Shown: one piece after another, positions 19,998-27,605 of the stretch
Layout: each line of letters starts with the position of its first letter
How positions within the stretch are numbered: the first letter of the stretch is position 1
From: Paludibacter sp.
Lineage (GTDB): Bacteria; Bacteroidota; Bacteroidia; Bacteroidales; Paludibacteraceae
Assembly: GCA_019163375.1 (NCBI GenBank)
Contig: JAFLKK010000001.1
Location: forward strand, 230,638-294,637
Reading direction: 5' to 3'
DNA: 64,000 bases
Notes under the pieces: generated by a model
What the model was told of the DNA's origin: nothing
The model's database searches: none
What the model saw: only the letters and a program-made list of their open reading frames with translations
Made by a program: the position numbers and the translations under genes

Positions 19998-22388
19998 CTA
20001 TTTTACCGGAACAATTTTAAGTTGCCCGGATTTTAATGTTGCATTTGTTGCCTGAATGATTATCGTTCCGGCTTTATTACCTGCCTGAAGGAGAATAGTA
20101 GCAATCCCGGCTTCGGCTTTGATCGGATTCTCACCTATCAATTTACCATTTCCTTTTAGCGTAAATTGTATTGCAGCATTCGATTCGGGTACCGGATTAC
20201 CTTTAGCATCACACACAGTGGCATAAACAAATACGGCATCAGCACCATCGGCTTTCAGCGCTTTTCCGCTTTTGTCGTACGAAAGTTTAATATACACCGA
20301 TTCGCCCGAGGTAGTTACAATGTCCTGTTTTACTTCTTTTCCATCGATATAACCAATTGCTTTTAGTTGTCCGGCTTCGAATTGTTTGGTGTCAAAGATA
20401 AATGGAGGATAAGGTAATTGTTCAGAAAGAATATTCCGTTGGGGCTTCTTTTTCTCTACAAGTTTGTCATTCAGATAAAGTGCTATTTCCTCGCAATTGG
20501 AGTAAACTTTTACATTACGGAAATCGGAAGTTGCGTTCCAGTGCGATACAATTTTGACGGTAGGAGTAGAGTCGTACAAACTCGTACCACTGGCCGGTTT
20601 ATCCTGACTACGATAGAAATAGTAGGCGAATTTAGGCAAGCGGAAAATATCCATTATACCCGATGATTCAATGTCGGGCGAGTAGCCGCGATTGTAATCG
20701 AACATCAACCAATTGGCATCACCCAGATGTGGATTGATTAAATTGTCGTTGTGCGCTTCCTGAAAGTTATACGCTTGTTGCAACATGCGTTTTTCGCCGT
20801 CGCCGCGCAATTGTCTACTTGTGCGCTCATCACTTTTCAATCCCGCGTATCCGGCTTGATTCAAACCTGCATCTTGTGCAAAATATTCCCAGTCGCCATA
20901 TTCCCCGGTAAATAAAGGTATTTTGCCTTCATATTTTTTCCAGTAATTCGGAGCTTTAGCATGTTGACGTGCAGGAATGTACACATCGTAGTATTTATCA
21001 ATCCAGCCACAGGTCATCAGTTTCGATTCGGGAGATTCTTCTTTGGCTATCTCGGTCATCTTTTTCATAAAGTTGTCGGGCATAGGCGATTCGTTCAACG
21101 ATAATTCCCACATGGCCACGCTAGCATGGTTTCTGTCGCGACGAATTAGTTCGCGGGCATCCTGATACGAATGTTGCATAAAGGCTTCTTTGCCAACAAA
21201 CTGCCAACCCGGAATGGCGGCAATGGTAAGAATTCCCAGCTCGTCGCAAGCATTCATAAAGGCCGGTGACTGCGGATAATGCGACAAACGAACAATATTG
21301 AATCCCGCTTCTTTTATTTTTACTGCGTCGCGGTATTGTGCGTTGTCGGATAATGCATTGCCTATGTAAGGATATTCCTGATGTCGATTTGTTCCTACCA
21401 ATAAAAAGGGTTCACCGTTGATCAGGAATTTGCTGTCGGTGATTTCGAATTTCCGAATGCCTATTTTGGTGCTTACAACATCAATTATTGCTTTGTTTTC
21501 GATAATACCTACGCGAAGCGTGTATAAACTTGGATGATTTGGATGCCAAAGATCGGGCGTTTGTACTTGCAGGGTTTCAAGAATGATCTTTTCCGACTGA
21601 GCTGCGAGTGTTACTCTTTGCGACGATTTTAGCTCAACAGTAGAACCGGTTTTGTCGAAAACGATGTAGCTTAATTCAAATTCTTTTGGTGCATCAGAGT
21701 CATTGCGCACATGTGTTGATACAGCTACTTTGGCAAGTTGTGTAGATATTTCCGGAAACCATACATGCACACCGCCTGAAGCCGGTTGATTTGCTTTCAC
21801 GGCATCAGTTATATGCAAAGGGTTCGTAATAATGAGTGAAACATTGCGGTAAATGCCACTGAAATAGCAGAAGTCCAGATTCATTATTGGTTTTCCAGGA
21901 GGAACGTCCGCATTATCCTGATTGTCGGCTTTTACAACTATTCTGTTTTGTTTTCCGTAAATAATCTCGTTGCTGATATCGATGGTAAAAGGTAAATATC
22001 CACCCGTATGTTTGGCGATAGATTTACCATTCAACCAAACTTCCGCTTGTTGCATCACCGCTTCGAATTCAATAAAAACCCGTTTGTTTTTCCACTCCGA
22101 ACTTGGTTTAAAGTCTTTTTTATACCAACTAACGCCAACCCATGGTTTTACTACTACCTGAGGTTCAACTTTAGCAGTATGTGGCAGGGTTACCGTTTGC
22201 CATTGGGTAAATACATAATCGGCCTGAATGGGTAGTTTGGTCTCAGTGGGGGCAATATCTTCCTGATTGCAAAATTGCCAGTTAGCGTTGAAAACCACTT
22301 GCTGACGGTTTTGAGCACCTGCTGCACTTATTAATAGAAATGGCAATGCTAAATAAAAATAAATTCTCCGTTTCATCAATTGTCTCAT
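19998..22388 (-). CDS. Glycoside hydrolase family 2 protein, probable beta-galactosidase
   Basis: A 796-residue enzyme with a type I signal peptide (cleavage near AGA-Q, residue 25), so it acts in the periplasm. Order of domains: sugar-binding jelly roll (about 40-200), Ig-like (205-310), TIM barrel (315-590), then C-terminal beta-sandwich domains. The acid/base is Glu433 in SLNESP and the nucleophile Glu496 in FTGEYGDWE. As the last gene of a galactan locus it should release galactose from oligosaccharides produced by the two GH53 enzymes. GH2 also contains mannosidases and glucuronidases; beta-galactosidase is inferred from context. Confidence 0.88.
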   Translation of the reverse strand: MRQLMKRRIYFYLALPFLLISAAGAQNRQQVVFNANWQFCNQEDIAPTETKLPIQADYVFTQWQTVTLPHTAKVEPQVVVKPWVGVSWYKKDFKPSSEWKNKRVFIEFEAVMQQAEVWLNGKSIAKHTGGYLPFTIDISNEIIYGKQNRIVVKADNQDNADVPPGKPIMNLDFCYFSGIYRNVSLIITNPLHITDAVKANQPASGGVHVWFPEISTQLAKVAVSTHVRNDSDAPKEFELSYIVFDKTGSTVELKSSQRVTLAAQSEKIILETLQVQTPDLWHPNHPSLYTLRVGIIENKAIIDVVSTKIGIRKFEITDSKFLINGEPFLLVGTNRHQEYPYIGNALSDNAQYRDAVKIKEAGFNIVRLSHYPQSPAFMNACDELGILTIAAIPGWQFVGKEAFMQHSYQDARELIRRDRNHASVAMWELSLNESPMPDNFMKKMTEIAKEESPESKLMTCGWIDKYYDVYIPARQHAKAPNYWKKYEGKIPLFTGEYGDWEYFAQDAGLNQAGYAGLKSDERTSRQLRGDGEKRMLQQAYNFQEAHNDNLINPHLGDANWLMFDYNRGYSPDIESSGIMDIFRLPKFAYYFYRSQDKPASGTSLYDSTPTVKIVSHWNATSDFRNVKVYSNCEEIALYLNDKLVEKKKPQRNILSEQLPYPPFIFDTKQFEAGQLKAIGYIDGKEVKQDIVTTSGESVYIKLSYDKSGKALKADGADAVFVYATVCDAKGNPVPESNAAIQFTLKGNGKLIGENPIKAEAGIATILLQAGNKAGTIIIQATNATLKSGQLKIVPVK

Positions 22389-22418
22389 GTAGTGTATATA
22401 TTCTTCTTGAAGTGGTAA

Positions 22419-23489
22419 TTATTTAAATGCATCCAGCGCGGCTGTCGGTTTGCCGGAATTATCAAATGCTCCTAATGAGTAGGATTGCCAGTTATTGTAG
22501 CATTCCGGTTCCCAGTAAAGAACGCCCAATCCTTTTTTGCCGGTAACGCTTCTTGTTTTTGCAATAAGATCCGTCAAAAAACTTTTGCTTGCGCTCGGAC
22601 TATCCCAACTCATGCCGCATTCTACTATCATCACTTCACTACCGTAACGTGCCACCATGTCGTTCATATTGGCAAGAACCTGACTATTGCAGGTTGCCCA
22701 GTCGTTAGCGGGTGTAAACCAAGCCGGATATACCGACATACCGATGACATCCCACTTTCCTCCATTATTCTTTAATCCGTCGAACAACCAACGGAAAGTA
22801 GCATTGTTTTGCCCATTGTTTAAATGCACAATCACTTTTGAAGTAGGGAAAACGGCTTTTACCGCATCGTAACCCGCATTGGTAAGGTCGGCATAGTTTT
22901 TCATGCTGACCGATGCTTTTCCATCGTTCCAAAGCATACCGTCGCTGGTTTCGTTGCCCACTTGTACCCATTCGGGTGTAATGCTGTTTGTTTTCAAAGT
23001 ATTGAGTACTTCGGTGGTGTGAGTGGCAACAGCTGTTTTCAAATCAGCAAAACTCATATTTGCCCATGCAGCCGGTTTGGTTTGCTTCGAAGGATCGGCC
23101 CATGTATCGCTGTAATGAAAGTCAATCATAATGCGCATACCCAAATTTTTTGCTCGTTTGGCTTTTACCAGTACATCGGCGGTATTGTTCCAATTATCGG
23201 CAGGGTTTACCCATACGCGTAAACGGATGGTGTTCATGCCCAGGCTTTTTAGCAATGCCATGCATTCCATTTCGGTGCCGGCAGCGTTATAAAATTTCTT
23301 TCCACCGGCTTCCATTTGCGTAAGCCAACTAACATCAGCTCCTTTGGCCAAATTGTCGGTAGGAATAATAACAGTTGTGTCTTTTGGATCTTCAATCGGG
23401 TTGGTTTGTTTACAACCCGAACTAATTCCAAGAATAGCAAAACCTAATGCTACCAAGGATATTTTAAAAAAAGGTGTTTTCATATTCAT
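22419..23489 (-). CDS. GH53 arabinogalactan endo-beta-1,4-galactanase (lipoprotein), copy 1
   Basis: A 356-residue surface or periplasmic lipoprotein (lipobox ISSGC). The GH53 barrel carries the acid/base Glu180 in WVQVGNET and the nucleophile Glu290 in MIVECGMSW. The family start motif GADVSWL is intact. It should cut internal beta-1,4-galactosyl bonds of pectic galactan. It lies 30 bp upstream of the GH2 gene and 16 bp downstream of a second, related GH53 gene; the two share the same motifs throughout and arose by tandem duplication, although they have diverged. Confidence 0.93.
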   Translation of the reverse strand: MNMKTPFFKISLVALGFAILGISSGCKQTNPIEDPKDTTVIIPTDNLAKGADVSWLTQMEAGGKKFYNAAGTEMECMALLKSLGMNTIRLRVWVNPADNWNNTADVLVKAKRAKNLGMRIMIDFHYSDTWADPSKQTKPAAWANMSFADLKTAVATHTTEVLNTLKTNSITPEWVQVGNETSDGMLWNDGKASVSMKNYADLTNAGYDAVKAVFPTSKVIVHLNNGQNNATFRWLFDGLKNNGGKWDVIGMSVYPAWFTPANDWATCNSQVLANMNDMVARYGSEVMIVECGMSWDSPSASKSFLTDLIAKTRSVTGKKGLGVLYWEPECYNNWQSYSLGAFDNSGKPTAALDAFK

Positions 23490-23505
23490 TTGTCTTTAGG
23501 CAAAA

Positions 23506-24558
23506 TTATTTAAATGCATCCAGTGCTTTTGAAGGTTTTCCATCATCTCCCCATGCGCTGAGGCTGTAGTGGCTCCAACTTCTGGCCCCTTGTGGTTCCC
23601 AGTAAAACACTCCAAGCCCTTTCCCGTTTGGAACTTCTTTTGTTTTTTTGATAACAGCTGTCAGCATATCGTAGGTGTTTTGCACTTTTGTATCTTCGCC
23701 ACCCACTTCTACTACCATTACTTCTTTGCCGTAGCGCGAAGCCATATCGTTCATATTATTTCCTAAGTCATTTATGGATAATGTGTAATCCGGATTTCCT
23801 TCGAGCCAGAAAGGATAGTAGGATAGTCCGATAATATCGTATTTAGCACCATTGGCTTTGGCGGCATCAAACCACCAACGGAAGCGCTCGCTGTTATTAC
23901 CCTGATCTACATGTAGAATTACTTTCGAAGTTGGCGAAACAGCTTTAATCGCGTCATATCCTTTGTTGATTAACTGAGCCAGTTGTGCCCAGTTGTCGGT
24001 ACTTCCTTCGGGATAAACCATTCCACTTGGTGTTTCGTTGCCTACCTGTACCCATTCAGGAGTGACGCCGGCCGTTTTGAGGGCAGTCATTACATCAAAC
24101 GTATAATCGTACAAGGCCTGTTTTAGCTGTTCGAAGTTAAGACCAACCCATGCTTTTGGTTTTGCCTGTTTCGAAGGATCGGCCCAGGTGTCGCTGTAAT
24201 GAAAATTTATCATCACCCGCATTCCGTATTTTTTAGCTCTGAGCGCCATTGCCACGGTTTCTTCTTTGCTGCAATGTCCGGTGCTTCTGTCATCCGACGG
24301 GTTTACCCATGTGCGGAGTCTGATGGAGTTGATACCGCGATCTTTCAAAATCTTGAAACAATCTTCCTCTACGCCTTTTTCGTTCAGAAATTTGTAGCCG
24401 GTTGCTTCCATTTGAGGAAGCCAGCTAATGTCAGCACCTTTGGCGAATGCGGGTGTTTTACTAGCAGTGCTTGGTGCAACAGCTTTACAGCTATGCAGAA
24501 CACTTATAAAAATCAAAGCTATCGAAAATAAAATGATTTTTTTAATGTGTAGTTTCAT
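23506..24558 (-). CDS. GH53 arabinogalactan endo-beta-1,4-galactanase (lipoprotein), copy 2
   Basis: A 350-residue lipoprotein (lipobox LHSC, Cys near residue 24) with GADISWLPQMEATG at the start of the barrel. Acid/base is Glu175 in WVQVGNET and nucleophile Glu284 in MVVEVGGED. It is the paralogue of the next gene, differing notably after the nucleophile (EVGGED versus ECGMSW) and in the loop around HCSKEE. Two different endo-galactanases may have different preferred chain lengths or cellular sites. It starts 341 bp after susE with a hairpin element between them. Confidence 0.93.
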   Translation of the reverse strand: MKLHIKKIILFSIALIFISVLHSCKAVAPSTASKTPAFAKGADISWLPQMEATGYKFLNEKGVEEDCFKILKDRGINSIRLRTWVNPSDDRSTGHCSKEETVAMALRAKKYGMRVMINFHYSDTWADPSKQAKPKAWVGLNFEQLKQALYDYTFDVMTALKTAGVTPEWVQVGNETPSGMVYPEGSTDNWAQLAQLINKGYDAIKAVSPTSKVILHVDQGNNSERFRWWFDAAKANGAKYDIIGLSYYPFWLEGNPDYTLSINDLGNNMNDMASRYGKEVMVVEVGGEDTKVQNTYDMLTAVIKKTKEVPNGKGLGVFYWEPQGARSWSHYSLSAWGDDGKPSKALDAFK

Positions 24559-24739
24559 CTGAAGTTAGTATTTAGTATGTTTTTACAAAAAATAATTGTT
24601 AGACCAAGGTATAGGATAAAGAGCTTTTGAGAGATGATATATCTAATGTGAGAATGATCCTCCAAAGATACATATTTTGTTTAATTATCAAATTGATACG
24701 TTCAATTAATCTATTTTTCCTAATGAAGTTTTCCTTGAA

Positions 24740-24851
24740 ACAAAATGATAACTCCGCAGGAGTTTTCTCTGCAAAGATTCCAATTCTGGTTGGAATTTTT
24801 GCAGAGACTCTTGCGGAGCAGTCGTTAACTAAACAACTAATATCATTTTGT
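24740..24851 (+). repeat. Nested inverted repeat between susE and GH53
   Basis: Outer 11-bp arms (ACAAAATGATA at 24740-24750 and its complement at 24841-24851) enclose a second imperfect inverted repeat (24752-24783 with 24790-24818) beginning CTCCGC and ending GCGGAG. The inner hairpin has about 30 bp per arm and a 6-nt loop. It lies within the operon between the transport genes and the hydrolase genes. It could be a REP-like element, a processing or pausing site, or both. No gene is supported in the 24559-24899 gap. Confidence 0.75.
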
Positions 24852-24899
24852 AAATTATTGATGCTTTGATTTGCAAGTATACAAACCGGAGCAAATGGG

Positions 24900-25958
24900 T
24901 TATTGTATTGTATATGTATATTTCAACGGATTGCTTAAATCCATGGTTACAGTATGAGTGCCTGCCGACGTAACATTGATTTTTTCTCCGGCTTTGAGTT
25001 CACCATTAGCAGCACTGCTGCCGTAAACGATATCCCAAGCATTGTTAGCAATAATCTGGAAGCTATTGCCCCATTCACCCGGTTGGAAATTGCAGGTTGC
25101 CGTCCAACGTTTGGTTGTTGTGTCGTAAGTCATTGGATTAGCTGTGGTGCTCCAACCGTTGAAATCGCCACTTATATTGAACGCGATGATAGCTGTTTTA
25201 CTCCATGTCAACGTGTTGGTATTGGCTTTCACAAGGAAATAACCACCTTCATCGAACCAAATATTCCATTGTGCTGCCGAGGCATCCAACGCGCTAAGAC
25301 CCAGTGTTGCAGATGATCCGTAGGTGATGCCTGTTCCATCGGACTCGCTCATGAATTTGAAATTCTCCCAAATTGCTGCTTTTACATATCCTTCGTATTG
25401 TCCATTACTTGAGCGGGAACATAATTTGGTTGTGTAATTTGACCAACCTCCACTTGGATCGCCGGGCATGTATAAATACGATATAACATCGTAAGGTGTA
25501 ACTGAACATGTAACTACGTTACTATACAAAGCCTCAACATTTGCTCCTATGCTCGATTTTAAACGAACATAAATCGTTTTAGCGATACCTGTTTTTAATC
25601 CCATACTCAACACAAATGCATTGAGAGTAGCGCTGGTGAACGATTTAGAAACGCCGGCTTCAAGCGATTCTTTCGGGTTAGTGAAAGTTTGCAATGTGTC
25701 AAACTGCAGCGTATTTGTTCTGGCAGTAGCCGAAAGTCCGTATTTTGCTGTATCATTGATAGAAAGAGCAGGTATTTCCCAGTTTAAAGCTAATATTACA
25801 TTTTCGCCGGTTGATTTTGACAGCGCCACTGCACTAACCGAAGTAGTTAGCGCCGCATTTTGTGCATCAGCTAAAGTTACTATGTCACCATCATTGTTGC
25901 ACGACGCAAAGAATAACGGAATTAGTAAGCAGAGTATATATTGATGAATTGTTTTCAT
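24900..25958 (-). CDS. SusE/SusF-type surface glycan-binding lipoprotein
   Basis: A 352-residue lipoprotein (lipobox FASC). The N-terminal SusE domain contains the family pattern NVILALNWEIPA with Ala/Ser-rich strands, and the C-terminal half has two carbohydrate-binding-like repeats (KFMSESDGTG and WGNSFQIIANNAWDIVYG) as in starch-binding SusE/F. It follows susD by 33 bp. It should help to hold galactan at the surface next to the SusCD importer. Confidence 0.87.
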   Translation of the reverse strand: MKTIHQYILCLLIPLFFASCNNDGDIVTLADAQNAALTTSVSAVALSKSTGENVILALNWEIPALSINDTAKYGLSATARTNTLQFDTLQTFTNPKESLEAGVSKSFTSATLNAFVLSMGLKTGIAKTIYVRLKSSIGANVEALYSNVVTCSVTPYDVISYLYMPGDPSGGWSNYTTKLCSRSSNGQYEGYVKAAIWENFKFMSESDGTGITYGSSATLGLSALDASAAQWNIWFDEGGYFLVKANTNTLTWSKTAIIAFNISGDFNGWSTTANPMTYDTTTKRWTATCNFQPGEWGNSFQIIANNAWDIVYGSSAANGELKAGEKINVTSAGTHTVTMDLSNPLKYTYTIQ

Positions 25959-25991
25959 ATTTTATTTTGTGTTTGAGTAATTCAATAACGA

Positions 25992-27584
25992 TTAATTATT
26001 AAAACCTTCGTTTTGGATTAAATTAGGGTTAGCAGCTAAGTCGGCAGCAGGAATAGGGAAGAGATTATATTTTTCATCCACGGTCATTCCATCTTTTACG
26101 CCACCTTTCCATTGCCACACATAACTTGAACCGGTGAACTTCCCGAAACGGATTAAATCAGTTCTGCGGGTACATTCCCAGTATAACTCTCTGCCCCTTT
26201 CGGCTAATAAGAAATCGAGGGTTAAATCGCTCTGAGCAATATTTCCACTGGCGTTACCATAAGCGCGGTTGCGAATAAGATTGACATAATTCACTGCCGT
26301 TCCAATGTTGCCGCCTGAACCGCCTCTTACCACAGCTTCGGCATACATTAGGTACACATCGGCTAAACGAATCATTGGGAAATCAGTATCTACTAAACCA
26401 TCGGCATAGTTAGAGCCGTTTGCACCTGCATCTGTTTTATTGGTGAATTTTACGATAGCATATCCATCTGTTTTAAGACTGGGATCAAGAATGTCCAGCG
26501 TTTGTCCGTTGGTATAGAATGAAGCTCTTTTATCGGTTGCTCCGGTAATATCGGCAAACTGATTTACAAATTGCTTGCGGGTACGGATACTTCCCCAACC
26601 TGTTTGTACACCATAATCGCTGGCCACCATCGAACCTACAATTGGACCACAAACCAGGTATGTAGTGCTACCCCAGGTAGTGGTATGTTGTCCATCAGCT
26701 TCAATAGGGAAAATAATTTCGTTGGTACGTTTGTCATTATCGGCATTGAATAGATTTTTGTAAGCCGGCTCCAATGAATATCCACCGCCAATTACTTTAG
26801 CGGCATATGTAATACAATCGGTATTTCTGTCTGTTCCTGTATATACTTTTGCATTCAAATATAGTTTTGCCAACAAAGACCATGAAGCCGCTCTGCTTGC
26901 TCTTCCGTACTCGTTGGCTTTTGGAAGTGGTAATTCTTCCGAAATAGCTTTCAGTTCAGATTCTACATAAGTAAACAATTCGGCTCTTGTTTTGCGTGGA
27001 GGGAAGAATGCTCCTACAGGATCGCTTTCGGTTACAAAAGGCACATTGCCGAACATATCCAAGGCATGAGAATAAACCAATGCTCTCAGGAATCTCACTT
27101 CGGCACGATAAGATTTGATATCAGCTATTTCTGTAGCACTGAATTTGGCTATTTTATCATCAGTAGCATTTCGCAAAAACTCGTTACACAATGCTACAGT
27201 ATAATAAATGCGGTAGTACATGCCCGAAACCCATTCGTCGGTAGCATCCCATTTGATATATTGAACCTTAGTCAATGCATCACCACCGGCCCATGTATAA
27301 ATAGCTTCGTCGGTAGGTAGTTCTTGCAGGTTGAAATAGATACGCAAATATCCGTTGCTGGTTTTACCACCTAAGTCGGTATTACCATCTCCTTTTTCTT
27401 GTCCGGCAATAGCCAGTGAAGCATACGCTTTGGCCATAACGGATTTATAATTTGCTGCATTAGCGTAAACCGAAGCCGAAGTCACTTGAGCTACAGGTGT
27501 CTGATTCAGATCATCGGTACATGACGTAAAAAGCCCAAAGCTGATTACCATCATTAATATGTATATATATTGTTTGTTTTTCAT
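25992..27584 (-). CDS. SusD/RagB-family nutrient-binding outer-membrane lipoprotein
   Basis: A 530-residue lipoprotein (lipobox FTSC, Cys near residue 22) with the SusD pattern: TPR-like helices around residues 80-270, a YRAEVRFLRALVYSHALDMFG block, RASRAASWSLLAKLYLNAKVY, and the C-terminal FLLAERGRELYWECTRRTDLIRFG signature. SusD forms the lid on the SusC barrel and binds the glycan. It is 21 bp downstream of susC. Confidence 0.95.
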   Translation of the reverse strand: MKNKQYIYILMMVISFGLFTSCTDDLNQTPVAQVTSASVYANAANYKSVMAKAYASLAIAGQEKGDGNTDLGGKTSNGYLRIYFNLQELPTDEAIYTWAGGDALTKVQYIKWDATDEWVSGMYYRIYYTVALCNEFLRNATDDKIAKFSATEIADIKSYRAEVRFLRALVYSHALDMFGNVPFVTESDPVGAFFPPRKTRAELFTYVESELKAISEELPLPKANEYGRASRAASWSLLAKLYLNAKVYTGTDRNTDCITYAAKVIGGGYSLEPAYKNLFNADNDKRTNEIIFPIEADGQHTTTWGSTTYLVCGPIVGSMVASDYGVQTGWGSIRTRKQFVNQFADITGATDKRASFYTNGQTLDILDPSLKTDGYAIVKFTNKTDAGANGSNYADGLVDTDFPMIRLADVYLMYAEAVVRGGSGGNIGTAVNYVNLIRNRAYGNASGNIAQSDLTLDFLLAERGRELYWECTRRTDLIRFGKFTGSSYVWQWKGGVKDGMTVDEKYNLFPIPAADLAANPNLIQNEGFNN

Positions 27585-27605
27585 CTTACTAATGTTTCTT
27601 GTTGA

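Noticed and set aside
24627..24869. 80-codon plus-strand frame between GH53 and susE
   Set aside because: It reads through the nested inverted repeat and has an unremarkable composition with no motif; more likely chance in a non-coding gap.
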